A DNA stretch of 64,000 nt from Chthoniobacterales bacterium (GTDB taxonomy: Bacteria; Verrucomicrobiota; Verrucomicrobiia; Chthoniobacterales; UBA10450). Made by a program: the position numbers and the translations under genes. Under the pieces are notes generated by a model that ran no database searches, was not told the origin of the DNA, and saw only the letters and a list, made by a program, of their open reading frames with translations. Below are positions 27,329 to 36,500 of the stretch, in pieces. The first letter of the stretch is position 1. Every line of letters starts with the position of its first letter. The DNA is taken from contig DATENU010000024.1 of assembly GCA_035274845.1 (NCBI GenBank), positions 1 through 64,000 on the forward strand, read 5' to 3'.

Positions 27329-28921
27329 ATGACGGCGCCGAAAGTTCTGATTGCGGATTCGATTTCCCAACGCGGGATCGAAGAGATGAGGCGCGATGGC
27401 GCGCTCGACGTCTCCGTCCAGACCGGATTGAGCGAAGCGGCCCTGATCGAAATAATTCCGGAATTCAGCGGAGTCGTCGTCCGCAGCCAGACGAAAATCA
27501 CCGCCCGGATCGTGAACGCGGGGACGCGGCTGCGGGTGGTCGGGCGCGCCGGGGTCGGCATTGACAATGTGGACGTCGAGGCCGCTACCCGGCGCGGCGT
27601 TATCGTGATGAATGCGCCCGGCGGGAACACCATCTCGACCGCCGAACATGCGTTCTCGCTCCTGCTTTGCGCCGCTCGAAAAATTCCGCAGGCTGATTCG
27701 CAGCTGCGCGGCGGAAAATGGGACCGAAAAAACCTCGAGGGCGTGGAGCTTTTCAACAAGGTCCTCGGGATCGTCGGGATGGGGCGGATCGGCAGCGAGC
27801 TGAGCCGGCGCGCCATTGCCTTTGGCATGCGCGTTGCCGCCTACGACCCGTATCTCTCCGCCACGCGCGCCCGGACCCTGCAGGTAGAACTGGTCGAGGA
27901 ACTCGATGATTTGCTCGCGATCGCCGACTTCATCACCCTCCACACTCCGTTGACGCCGGAGACGCACCATCTCCTCGACCACGCCCGGCTGGCCAAAACG
28001 AAGCGCGGCGTCCGCATAATCAACTGTGCCCGGGGCGGCCTCGTCGATGAAACCGCGCTCGGGGAAGCCTTGCGGTCAGGGCAGGTGGCGGCCGCCGCGC
28101 TCGACGTTTTTGAAACGGAGCCGTTGCCGCTGGATTCGCCGCTGCGTGAGTTGCCGACCCTCATTCTGACTCCGCACCTGGGCGCTTCCACGGCCGAGGC
28201 GCAGGAAAGCGTCGGTATCGAAATCGCACAATCCATCCGCGCCGCCCTGCTCGAAGGAACGATCCGCAACGCGGTGAACATGCCGAACCTGGATGCCAAG
28301 ACGCTGGCGGTCGTCGGCCCACACCTGCGCTTCGGGGAAAAGCTGGCGCGCTTCCTTTCCCAGCTGGCGCCGAAACGAGTCGAAAGCCTGAACATCAACT
28401 ACAGCGGAAAAGTAAACGAAGTCGATACCACCGCGATCACGCGCTCCGTCCTGAAGGGGTTTTTGCAAGGCGCCGGCGGCAGCGAGATCAACGAAGTCAA
28501 CGCGCCGGCGTTTGCCGAGAGTCTCGGCCTGAAAATCACTGAAACGCGTTTGAGCGCGGCCGGCGATTACACCGATCTGCTCGAGCTTTCCGCTGTGGCC
28601 GAAGGAAAAACCGTTTCCGTGGCCGGGGCCTTTTTCGGAGCGACGCCGAGGATTGTGAATGTAAACAGCCGCCACGTCGAGGCGCGTCCTCACGGCGTGG
28701 TCCTGGTCCTGGAAAACACGGATCGCCCCGGAATCGTGGGCCGAATTGGGACAATGCTCGGAGACCATGGAGTCAACATCGCGACCATGTCGCTGAGCCG
28801 GAACCAGGCGGGCGGCACGGCGTTGACCGTGCTCAATCTCGACACCGCGCCCGATGACGTTTTGCTCGAAAAGATCCGCGCCAGCGAAGACATCCGATCC
28901 GCGCAGGTAATTGAGTTGTAG
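27329..28921 (+). CDS. serA: D-3-phosphoglycerate dehydrogenase
   Basis: Oxidises 3-phosphoglycerate with NAD in the first step of serine synthesis. The long (530-residue) type has a substrate domain (VVVRSQTKITARIV, GRAGVGIDNVDVEAATRRGV), a Rossmann domain (GIVGMGRIGSELSRRA), the catalytic region INCARGGLVDE with the His in TPHLGAST, an intervening domain (about 315-450) and a C-terminal ACT domain (VLVLENTDRPGIVGRIGTML). The ACT domain usually gives serine feedback. ATG 27329 is 12 bases after the upstream stop. Confidence 0.96.
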   Translation: MTAPKVLIADSISQRGIEEMRRDGALDVSVQTGLSEAALIEIIPEFSGVVVRSQTKITARIVNAGTRLRVVGRAGVGIDNVDVEAATRRGVIVMNAPGGNTISTAEHAFSLLLCAARKIPQADSQLRGGKWDRKNLEGVELFNKVLGIVGMGRIGSELSRRAIAFGMRVAAYDPYLSATRARTLQVELVEELDDLLAIADFITLHTPLTPETHHLLDHARLAKTKRGVRIINCARGGLVDETALGEALRSGQVAAAALDVFETEPLPLDSPLRELPTLILTPHLGASTAEAQESVGIEIAQSIRAALLEGTIRNAVNMPNLDAKTLAVVGPHLRFGEKLARFLSQLAPKRVESLNINYSGKVNEVDTTAITRSVLKGFLQGAGGSEINEVNAPAFAESLGLKITETRLSAAGDYTDLLELSAVAEGKTVSVAGAFFGATPRIVNVNSRHVEARPHGVVLVLENTDRPGIVGRIGTMLGDHGVNIATMSLSRNQAGGTALTVLNLDTAPDDVLLEKIRASEDIRSAQVIEL

Positions 28922-28932
28922 CTTCCCCTCCC

Positions 28933-29016
28933 CACTCTTGCTCTTGCTCTTGCTCTTGCCAAAAGCGCGTCGCGGATTCCGGCAAGAGCAAGTGTAAGAG
29001 TATGAGCAAGAGCAAA
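28933..29016. repeat. CTCTTG hexamer hairpin after serA
   Basis: An arm of four CTCTTG words (28933-28959) pairs with a GGCAAGAGCAAG... arm (28979-29014). Same architecture as the CTCGTG hairpins at 16246 and 53902. It lies 10 bases after the serA stop and could double as a transcript end. Confidence 0.75.
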
Positions 29017-29064
29017 ATCAGGAGATTTCAGGATTGACCGCAGGTCGGCGCGGTCGCCAAACTA

Positions 29065-29334
29065 GTGATTATGGACTTCGGCTCTCACTCGATTATTTGG
29101 ATGTTGTTTGCAGGGCTCGTCATCGGCTTCATCGCGAAGTTACTGATGCCGGGGAAGGATCCGGGCGGTTGCATCATTACCATGCTCCTCGGCGTCGCCG
29201 GCGCTTTTGTCGGCACCTGGATTGGGCGAATGGTTTCCGGCAACGAGAACTACATGGCGCATTGGATCATGTCGATCGTCGGCGCGATGCTGCTCCTGTT
29301 GCTCTATCGGTTGATCGCCGGGCGACGCAGCTGA
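29065..29334 (+). CDS. GlsB/YeaQ/YmgE family small membrane protein
   Basis: An 89-residue protein with three predicted helices (IIWMLFAGLVIGFIAKLLMPG; CIITMLLGVAGAFVGTWIG; HWIMSIVGAMLLLLLYRLI). The GxIAxxLMPGxDPGG and GxxGAxxGxxIG motifs define the transglycosylase-associated (YeaQ/YmgE) family, often stress-induced. The start is GTG 29065 or ATG 29071. Confidence 0.88.
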   Translation: MIMDFGSHSIIWMLFAGLVIGFIAKLLMPGKDPGGCIITMLLGVAGAFVGTWIGRMVSGNENYMAHWIMSIVGAMLLLLLYRLIAGRRS

Positions 29335-29343
29335 TTCAATGTC

Positions 29344-29417
29344 GTAGGGACGCCGCACTGCGGCGTCCGCGGCCTGTAGAACCAACGTTGGCGGTCGGCG
29401 CAACGCGCCGACCCTAC
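29344..29417. repeat. Inverted pair of REP-like palindromes (GTAG...CTAC)
   Basis: GTAG 29344-29347 with a GGACGCCGC palindrome, and on the other strand GTAG (CTAC 29414-29417) with a GGTCGGCGC palindrome. The heads face outward as in a BIME. It fills the gap between the YeaQ-like and EamA genes. Confidence 0.8.
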
Positions 29418-29467
29418 CTTTGCGAAAAGCGATTGGCGCGAATCTCGCCGCAATGACACGCTAGGCG

Positions 29468-30430
29468 GTGGCCGTTCCGCCAAAAAAATCCGCGATCATC
29501 CTGGCGTTCGCCGCCCTTTACCTCATCTGGGGCTCGACTTATCTCGGAATCCTCCTGGCCATTCGTTCCATCCCGCCGCTTCTCATGGCCGGAACGCGGT
29601 TTCTTTTCGCCGGGCTCATTCTTTTTCTGGCCGCGCGGCTGGGCGGCGCGACCCGGTCCAAACCGAGCGAATGGCGAACCGCGCTGATCGTAGGCGCGTG
29701 TCTGCTTCTTTGCGGGAATGGCGGGGTCACGCTCGCCGAGCAATACGTTCCCTCGGGTCTGGCCGCGTTGCTGGTCGCGACCGTTCCGCTTTACATCGCG
29801 CTCCTCAGCTGGCTTTTCGGGATCTCGGAAAAGCCGGGACTCGTCAAAGTGCTGGGTCTCGCCGGCGGCTTTGTGGGCGTGGGCATCCTCGTCGGTCCGG
29901 CGTTGCGTTTTTCGTCCAGCGGCGAATCGCCTCATGCCTGGATCGGGATGACGATCCTGCTTTGCTCTTCGCTCATCTGGTCGGCCGGCTCCCTGTATTC
30001 CCGGGCCGCCCCGCAGCCGGGCTCCCCCTTTCTTGCTGCCGGGCAACAAATGCTTTGCGGCGGCGGCTTGCTCATCGTGGCCGGTCTCGCGACCGGAGAG
30101 TTGCGGCATTTCAATCCGCGCCAGATAACCGCGGTCTCGTTAGGCGCGTTTGTCTATCTCGTCCTGATCGGGGGAATCATCGGCTACGTTTCCTACGCGT
30201 GGCTGCTCCGGCATTGCGATCCGGCAAAGGTCGCGACCTACGCCTACGTGAATCCGATCGTGGCCATCCTGCTCGGCACTTTGTTCGCCAATGAAACTCT
30301 CTCGTTGCGGACGCTCGTCGGGGCGGGATTGATTATCGGCTCGGTCGCGGTTGTAATCATGGCGCAACAGATGAAAGCAAAAGCTTCGCCGGTCCCCGCG
30401 ATCATCGAACCGGCTAATTGTGCGCGATGA
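29468..30430 (+). CDS. EamA/DMT family exporter
   Basis: A 320-residue drug/metabolite transporter with ten predicted helices in two EamA repeats (residues about 8-140 and 155-300). The N-terminal LAFAALYLIWGSTYLGILLAI and GTRFLFAGLILF are typical of YedA-like members. Substrate unknown. The start is GTG 29468. The TGA overlaps the ATG of the ferritin-VIT gene, so the two are coupled. Confidence 0.88.
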   Translation: MAVPPKKSAIILAFAALYLIWGSTYLGILLAIRSIPPLLMAGTRFLFAGLILFLAARLGGATRSKPSEWRTALIVGACLLLCGNGGVTLAEQYVPSGLAALLVATVPLYIALLSWLFGISEKPGLVKVLGLAGGFVGVGILVGPALRFSSSGESPHAWIGMTILLCSSLIWSAGSLYSRAAPQPGSPFLAAGQQMLCGGGLLIVAGLATGELRHFNPRQITAVSLGAFVYLVLIGGIIGYVSYAWLLRHCDPAKVATYAYVNPIVAILLGTLFANETLSLRTLVGAGLIIGSVAVVIMAQQMKAKASPVPAIIEPANCAR

Positions 30431-31602
30431 AAACGAGCGAGCCAGGAGAAAATCCGAAGGCCGAGACGATCGAGGTCATCAAGCGAAACTGGCGCGCGGA
30501 AGTGGAGACCGCGGAAGTTTACCGCGACCTCGCTTCTCGTGAGACAGACGAAAAACGGAAAGGGATTTTGCTGCGGATGGCCGAGGCGGAAGAACGTCAC
30601 GCCCAGCGTTGGGAACAAAAGTTGAAAGACCTCGGTTTGGAAGCGCCGGTTTTGCAGGACACGATCGGCCGGCGTTTCAATCGCTGGTGGAATAAGATCG
30701 CCGGCACCGATATCGCCATCCGCCGGATGGAAGCCGCGGAAGAAAAACATGAAGCGGCGTTTCGCGACCAGCGGGATCGCGCCCTGGCCGGCGAACAGGA
30801 CGTCCAGGAATTTCTGCGCGAGAGCGCGCTGGAGGAAAAGGCCCACGCCCGCGCGCTGAATGCGATGGCGCCACCGCCGGGGCCGCGCACTCTCCTCGAT
30901 TCCATCCTGAAACGCGAACGCTGGCACGGGCGCGGCGGCAGCTGGGTGGCCGACGCGATCTATGGCGTGAACGACGGACTCGGGGCGGTCTTCGGCATTG
31001 TCTCCGGCGTGGCCGGCGCGACCAACAACCAGCAGCATTACGTTCTCATTTCCGGCCTGGCCGGCATGCTCGCTTCATCGCTTTCCATGGGCGCCGGCGC
31101 TTATCTCGCCGCGAAAAGCGAGGCGGAAGTTTACGAAGCGGAAATTGCCCGCGAGAAACGCGAGGTCGAAGAAAACCCGGAAGAAGAGATCGAGGAGATG
31201 TCGCTCTTCTATCAGCTTCAGGGATTCACTCCGGAAGAATCACAGCGCATGGCCGAGCGACTCGCGGAGCAGCCCGACCAGATGGTCCAGGCCATGGCGC
31301 AGCATGAGTTGGGACTTTCCGAACATCACTTTCCGAATCATTGGAAGTCCGCTGCCTCTGCCGCGATCTCGACCGCCATCGGCGCCTTCATCCCGATTAT
31401 TCCCTTCTTTTTCATGAGCGGAATCGAAGCCGTGATCGCCTCATTCGTGGTCAGCATTGTGGCGCACTTTGCCGTTGGCGCGGTGAAGTCTCTGATCACG
31501 ATCCGCTCATGGTGGGCTTCCGGTCTGGAGATGACGGTCGTTGGCGTTATCGAAGCCGTTGTCACCTACGGTCTCGGTCTTGCCTTCGGCGCGATGGCCT
31601 AG
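30427..31602 (+). CDS. Ferritin-like/VIT1 fusion, putative Fe/Mn transporter (MbfA-like)
   Basis: A 391-residue fusion. The N-terminal half is a ferritin-like four-helix bundle with Glu and ExxH ligands (EVETAEVYRDLA; MAEAEERHAQRWE; AAEEKHEAAF; SALEEKAHARAL). The C-terminal half is a VIT1/CCC1 domain (DAIYGVNDGLGAVFGIVSGVAGA; SSLSMGAGAYLAAKSE) with about five helices. The architecture matches MbfA, which exports iron, or iron/manganese carriers. The 3' end (31510-31602) is copied at 31988-32080, 32465-32556 and, degenerate, at 32688-32722, each copy beyond a GIY-YIG cassette or spacer. Confidence 0.87.
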   Translation: MKTSEPGENPKAETIEVIKRNWRAEVETAEVYRDLASRETDEKRKGILLRMAEAEERHAQRWEQKLKDLGLEAPVLQDTIGRRFNRWWNKIAGTDIAIRRMEAAEEKHEAAFRDQRDRALAGEQDVQEFLRESALEEKAHARALNAMAPPPGPRTLLDSILKRERWHGRGGSWVADAIYGVNDGLGAVFGIVSGVAGATNNQQHYVLISGLAGMLASSLSMGAGAYLAAKSEAEVYEAEIAREKREVEENPEEEIEEMSLFYQLQGFTPEESQRMAERLAEQPDQMVQAMAQHELGLSEHHFPNHWKSAASAAISTAIGAFIPIIPFFFMSGIEAVIASFVVSIVAHFAVGAVKSLITIRSWWASGLEMTVVGVIEAVVTYGLGLAFGAMA

Positions 31603-31620
31603 ATCCCGAGGACGGACCCG

Positions 31621-31869
31621 TTACAGCCGCTTTTTTTGAAAAGCGCGCCCGGACGACGATTTCAAATACCGTTCGAGATTCCTGGCTCTATCCTCATCGG
31701 AAAGTGCGATGTACGTCTTGATCCGCCACGGCTTCCATTTTGAGGTATGCGGCACTTCGCCGCGATTGTGCCGAACCAATCTCGAACGGAGGTCGTCGGT
31801 GCATCCGGTATAGAATCGGCTTGGTTCGGTCTCGCTTTGCAACACGTACACGTAGGTAAAGCGTCCCAT
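31621..31869 (-). CDS. GIY-YIG nuclease-like protein, copy 1
   Basis: An 82-residue single-domain GIY-YIG protein (UPF0213/YhbQ-like): YVYVLQS and FYTG are the GIY and YIG strands, followed by LRSRLVRHNRG (Arg and His of the active site), TSKWKPWRIKTYIA, and the Glu in ERYLKSSSGRAF. Such proteins are DNA nuclease-fold enzymes, often of unknown target. ATG 31869 is used; the frame is open further but only into repeat sequence. It runs antisense to, and 18 bases beyond, the VIT stop. It is almost identical to copy 2 (two differences: Ser/Asn and Leu/Phe). Confidence 0.85.
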   Translation of the reverse strand: MGRFTYVYVLQSETEPSRFYTGCTDDLRSRLVRHNRGEVPHTSKWKPWRIKTYIALSDEDRARNLERYLKSSSGRAFQKKRL

Positions 31870-31987
31870 CTGATTAAACTGGCATGCCGAGTCGTAGCTC
31901 GCAGCAACGAATGAGCGATTCGCGCCCGCCTTCGCCAAGGCTACGGCGCGGCAGTCTTCGCGTCCCCCTTGTCTGGCGAGCGAAGAC

Positions 31988-32080
31988 TGGTGGGCTTCCG
32001 GTCTGGAAATGACGGTCGTTGGCGTTATCGAAGCCGTTGTCACCTACGGTCTCGGTCTTGCCTTCGGCGCGATGGCCTAG
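31988..32080 (+). pseudogene. VIT gene 3'-end copy 2
   Basis: Ninety-three bases nearly identical to the end of the ferritin-VIT gene, including the TAG at 32078-32080. It lacks the rest of the gene. It is part of tandem unit 2. Confidence 0.85.
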
Positions 32081-32097
32081 ATCCCGAGACGGACCCG

Positions 32098-32346
32098 TTA
32101 CAGCCGCTTTTTTTGAAAAGCGCGCCCGGACGACGATTTCAAATACCGTTCGAAGTTCCTGGCTCTATCCTCATCGGAAAGTGCGATGTACGTCTTGATC
32201 CGCCACGGCTTCCATTTTGAGGTATGCGGCACTTCGCCGCGATTGTGCCGAACCAATCTCGAACGGAGGTCGTCGGTGCAGCCGGTGTAGAATCGGTTTG
32301 GTTCGGTCTCGCTTTGCAACACGTACACGTAGGTAAAGCGTCCCAT
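32098..32346 (-). CDS. GIY-YIG nuclease-like protein, copy 2
   Basis: Second copy of the 82-residue GIY-YIG protein, with 80 of 82 residues the same as copy 1. It occupies the same position in the second 477-bp unit, between VIT end copies 2 and 3. Both copies retain all motif residues, so neither looks decayed. Near-identity at DNA level implies a recent duplication or gene conversion. Confidence 0.85.
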   Translation of the reverse strand: MGRFTYVYVLQSETEPNRFYTGCTDDLRSRLVRHNRGEVPHTSKWKPWRIKTYIALSDEDRARNFERYLKSSSGRAFQKKRL

Positions 32347-32464
32347 CTGATTAAGCTGGCATGCCGAGTGGTAGCTCTCAGCAACGAATGAGCGATTCGC
32401 GCCCGCCTTCGCCAAGGCTACGGCGCGGCAGTCTTCGCGTCCCCCGTGTCTGGCGAGCGAAGAC

Positions 32465-32556
32465 TGGTGGGCGTCGGGTTGGAAATGACGATCGTTGGCG
32501 TTATCGAAGCCGTTGTCACTTACGGTCTCGGCCTTGCCTTCGGCGCGATGGGATGA
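32465..32556 (+). pseudogene. VIT gene 3'-end copy 3
   Basis: A more diverged copy of the VIT end (GCGTCGGGTTGG instead of GCTTCCGGTCTGG), finishing with an altered GGATGA stop at 32551-32556. It marks the right edge of the 477-bp array. Confidence 0.8.
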
Positions 32557-32566
32557 CCTAGAAGGA

Positions 32567-32675
32567 AATCCCAAATCCCAGGGACCAAATCCCAAGTAAT
32601 TCCAAACGCCCAAATTCCAACTGCGCGGCGAGGGTTCGCTTTGAAACTCATTTGGAGCTTGGGGTTTGATGGTTG
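32567..32675. repeat. CAAATCC-type word repeat with partial hairpin
   Basis: AAATCCCAAATCCCAGGGACCAAATCCCAAG and ATTCCAAACGCCCAAATTCC words are followed by complementary TTTGG/TTGGGGTTTG words. It is a degenerate member of the word-hairpin class, wedged between VIT end copies 3 and 4. Confidence 0.55.
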
Positions 32676-32687
32676 AATGTCTTAAAC

Positions 32688-32722
32688 ACGCTCTCGGTCT
32701 TGCCTTTGGAGCGATGGCGTAA
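32688..32722 (+). pseudogene. VIT gene 3'-end copy 4 (short, degenerate)
   Basis: Reads LGLAFGAMA then TAA (32720-32722), matching the last nine residues of the ferritin-VIT protein with synonymous differences. This is the outermost copy and may be the remnant of the original gene end. Confidence 0.7.
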
Positions 32723-32734
32723 CAGAGTCGCGGC

Positions 32735-33322
32735 ATGAGTCGACCGCTTCCAAACGTTATCTTTTGTATCCTGGCACTCGCTGTTTGCCAACCGGCCATG
32801 GGCGCTCGCCCATCGACGGCCCCGGGCACCTATCACGATTGGCACGACGTGGATGAAGTCACGATCATTCAGCCTTTCGTCGCGGCAAGCTACAGCCAGA
32901 TCGCGGTGGAATCGTTCGATACCGCCGGGGTGAAATTGCCGCCGACCAATGACAACACTTACAAAGCTGTGCAGTTGGCGCTCCAGCGAATGAAGCCCGC
33001 ATTCATTCAAGGTGTCGGCGAGAAGGCAAAGAGAAAGACGTCCGGCAACGCGCCGGGAAAGACGCTGGTCATTCGCGCCCGTCTGACAAAAGTTGATCCG
33101 GGTTCGCAAGCCGCGCGCTATTTCGTCGGGTTCGGCGCCGGGGCCGTGAAAATAGCCATTGCCGGCGAAATCGTTGACCGCGCTTCGGGCAAAGTCCTTA
33201 TGCGTTTCGCGCAGGAACGCCGGTCCGGTTTCGGCGCGTTCGGCGGCGGTTACAGCACGTTGTTCGAACGGACCGCGCGCCAACTGGGCGGCGACGTGGG
33301 GGAATTAATCAACGCATTCTGA
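32735..33322 (+). CDS. Exported DUF4410-like protein
   Basis: A 195-residue protein with a signal peptide (VIFCILALAVCQPAMGA). The mature domain has the DUF4410 layout: a strand ending in ARLTKVDPGSQAARY, then FVGFGAGAVKIAIAGEIVDRASGKVLMRFAQERR and a final helix with LGGDVGELINAF. Function unknown. ATG 32735 is 12 bases after the outermost VIT-end copy, so the array sits between what were probably neighbouring genes. Confidence 0.75.
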   Translation: MSRPLPNVIFCILALAVCQPAMGARPSTAPGTYHDWHDVDEVTIIQPFVAASYSQIAVESFDTAGVKLPPTNDNTYKAVQLALQRMKPAFIQGVGEKAKRKTSGNAPGKTLVIRARLTKVDPGSQAARYFVGFGAGAVKIAIAGEIVDRASGKVLMRFAQERRSGFGAFGGGYSTLFERTARQLGGDVGELINAF

Positions 33323-33372
33323 CGAAACACCGCGCTCCAGAAACGATCATGAGCACGATTTTTTCGAAGAAG

Positions 33373-33445
33373 TGGAGGTAAGGGGATTCGAACCCCTGAC
33401 CTTCTCATTGCGAACGAGACGCTCTACCAACTGAGCTATACCCCC
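33373..33445 (-). tRNA. tRNA-Ala (anticodon CGC)
   Basis: Acceptor GGGGGTA/TACCTCC contains the G3:U70 pair that identifies tRNA-Ala; discriminator A. D-loop AGCTCAGTTGGTAGAGC, anticodon loop TTCGCAA (CGC, reads GCG) and T-loop TTCGAAT are all present. CCA is not encoded. Confidence 0.95.
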
Positions 33446-33502
33446 TTCCCGATCTGGCGGGCGACATGTTAACGCCGCCCGCCACCTTTTCAAGGAACGC
33501 CG

Positions 33503-36500
33503 CTAGTTGTCCAGCTTGTAGGCTTCGGACAGACCGATGCCGGTGGTGCCGTTCACGCCGCGGACAATGGTCGTGTAATTCCCGGCCGTGAGGGTCAGCA
33601 GAATGGCCGGTTCGCGATCGTCGGGGGGCGCGAGACCGGTAGTCTGGATTTCTGAGGCGTTCGTCGCACTACGCCAATCATCATTGGTCTGAAGCAGCGC
33701 GCCATTGCCGTCGCGGAGCTCGAGAACCGGATTTTGCAACGTTCCCGGCACTGGGACGCCGCCCACCGAAATGGATGGGCCCAGGGACCGGAAGAGAACG
33801 CGCTTCGGATTGCCGCCTCGGAGAATGATTCCATCAATCAAAACATTATCGCCAGTCTGCACATCAGCGCGGACTGAGAGGTTGCCCAGCTCGGTCGTGA
33901 AGCCCTCGGGGCCTTCCGGTCCCTTGTTCTCATGTTCGACCGATCCGACTTGTCCGAGATCGTAGATTTCGATCAGGCCGATGCCGCTTTGCCCCCCCAC
34001 GCCGCGAATGATCGCCGTGTAACTCCCCGCCGGAACAGTGCGGATGATGGCTGATTCGCGATCGTCGGTCGGCGCGAGGCCGCTCGCCTGGATTTCCGCC
34101 TGCTGGGTGCTGCGCCAGTTATCGTTCGTGATGGTGGCGCCATTGCTGTCGTGCAGTTCGAGAATCGGATCCTGCAAGGTGCCGGGCACGGGCTGGCCGT
34201 TTATCTGGATCGAAGGTCCGAGAGCGCGAGCGATGAAGCGCTTGAAACCGGTTCCTTTAACGATGAACCCGCCGATGCCGACTTTGTCGCCCGGCTGAGT
34301 AACGACGCGGCCCGAAATATTGAGAAGCTCAAGGTCCACCGGGGTCGGGACCGGCGTCGCGCTTGGAGTTGCAGTTGCGGTGGGAGTGGCCGTCGGCGCG
34401 ATCGTGGCCGTCACGGTAGGCGTCGCCGTGGGGGCAACGGTAGCGGTTGCCGTCGGAGTGGCAGTCGGTGGAACCGTAGCCGTCGCGGTAGGCGTCGCCG
34501 TGGGTGGAATCGTGGCCGTCGGCGTCACGCTGGGCGCAACGGTGGCCGTTGGGGTGGGTGTTGGCGGTGTCCCCGAAGGATCGAACACATATCCCTGCGC
34601 CACATCGGTGAGATTGAAAAAGGAGCCGCCAATACCGCCGAAGGGCGGAACGGTGTTCGCCGCCTCCTGAAGGGTCATGGTCGACGCCGTGACTTCATGC
34701 AGCTTATTGTCGAGTGGGTCCATTTCCGCCACCATCGACTTGGGGACGTAGATGGTGATGTTGCCATTGGCGCCCAGCGTTGAAGTGCAATTCGCGGCGG
34801 GCAATTGCGTGCTGCCGGGATAAGTCAACGCCGCGCCTCCGCCCAAAAGCATGATCGCGTTCTCCCCCACAAAGCATTGCAGAGCGGCGCCGTTCAGCGA
34901 TTCGGCGTAAACGTGGAAGTTTTTTCCGCCGGTCGGATCGGTGGTCGACGGCACGAACCACTGGGTGGACCAAACCAGATCGGGGTCCGGGTCGTCGGTC
35001 GTACTTGGCGCCAGGCTGAGGTTGCTCAATTGCATGACGACCTTGTAGCATGGGGCCGCGGCCGAGCAGGGCGCGGCGATCGTCTCGCTCATGTTCGAGC
35101 CGATGATATCCAGCTGCGGCATGCTGGCGCTGCTGGTCCCGCTCACTTCATATTTCGCGTCGCCCGTTGGGTCCGTGACGGAATTGAATGGAGCGAGACC
35201 CGGAATATTGACGGGAGAACTTGCGACCAAGAGGCCGTCCCCGCCGTTCTGCTGCACGAACATGCCATGGGGGACGAGGGGTTCGTCGATGTTGTTCGAA
35301 TCCGAATACGAAATGCGCGCTTCGCCCTGGGGCCCAAGCCGGATTTGAAGAAAATCGCCCAGGGTACGATCGCCGGCCTGCCCGCCGATGAGCGTGTTCA
35401 TGCTGCCGCGGTGATTGAAGTGCTGGCTTGCCTGGATGGGCGCGGTGAACGTTGGACTCGCGGCGTGCCCGTTCAGAGTTTGCACCATCCAGAGACTCCA
35501 ATCGCAGTTCGTGCCGCACGAATCCGGACCGGCGGATGGATGAGTCGGCTGGCCGGGCGTTCCGTACCACGCGATATCGACCCGGCCATCGTCGCCCGCC
35601 ACCGGCCACACAAAAACGTTGGTGTGAAGGACGCCAAAGGGCGAACCGCTGGTGTCGATCTGGATCGGTGGCGCCCACGTGGCTCCCTGGTTAGTGGAGT
35701 AAGTGTACTTAATGACGGTGTCTCCCGTCACCATGCCACTGGCGTCGATCGGCGCCTGGCTCCAGACGGCGTAAAGGTTGCCGGCCTTGTCGATGGCCAT
35801 GCTCGGAAAATTTGCGCCCGTCTTTACATTGGCGCCCAAATCCGCAACCGGGAGATCGACGCAATTGAGGCCGCTGGGATCACTGACGTTCGGGATCGGC
35901 GCACCGAAAGGGACCGGAAAGCAACGGCCGATCAGGATCTTGTTCAATTGCGCGTTGTCGTGGATGACAAAAATGTGTTTTACCGGGGCCGGCAGGGTGG
36001 CGAATCCGCCGAGGCCATCAGGCTGGCCCAGGGTGGTGGGCACCGGGCTGAGCTCGTTGTTGCCCATGATGGCTTCATCGCAGCTTCCCACCGCGCTGAC
36101 GTGATTGGCGGGTCCGAACTCGATGCCCGCCGACGGGCCCAGGCCGCTTATCGGCGAGCGATACATCACGAGCACGTTGTTGCCCGTGCTATTTCCGCAC
36201 ATGACTCCGCCGGGCCCGATCTCGTCGTTGGCAAGATAGATGGAACCCGCGCCGGTCGGGTCGCCGTCGATCGTATACCACTGGCGGTCCACGGCGGTAT
36301 CGGGCACGCCGGTATTGCTGCAGGTGAAACTCACTCCCTGGTCGTCCGAACGGCCCGTGCTGAAGTTCGCCAGGGTCAGGTCATTGAAATAAAGATGTCC
36401 CGCGGAATCGACACCCAGCTCGGTGTCGCCGCCACCATGGCAGGTCGTCACTTTCCCGGTAAGCGGAGCGCCGTTGGGGACCCATTTGAACGTCTTGCCG

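Larger units (their letters stand above)
31510..32556. repeat. Tandem array, 477/478-bp units: VIT 3' end plus GIY-YIG gene
   Basis: Unit 1 is 31510-31987 and unit 2 is 31988-32464 (478 and 477 bp, nearly identical), followed by a partial unit 32465-32556. Each unit starts with the last ~93 bases of the ferritin-VIT gene (in frame, with stop), continues with a minus-strand GIY-YIG gene and ends in a hairpin with CAGTCTTCGC arms (31952-31961/31980-31989 and 32429-32438/32457-32466). A degenerate fourth copy of the VIT end, with its own TAA, is at 32688-32722. Confidence 0.9.

Noticed and set aside
31621-32043. 140-residue version of GIY-YIG copy 1
   Set aside because: The extra N-terminal part translates the hairpin and the antisense VIT end; the domain starts at ATG 31869.
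34330-34575. VNTR or recombination hotspot in the Thr/Pro linker
   Set aside because: The repeat is in frame and encodes a common mucin-like linker; no sign of phase variation could be seen in one sequence.
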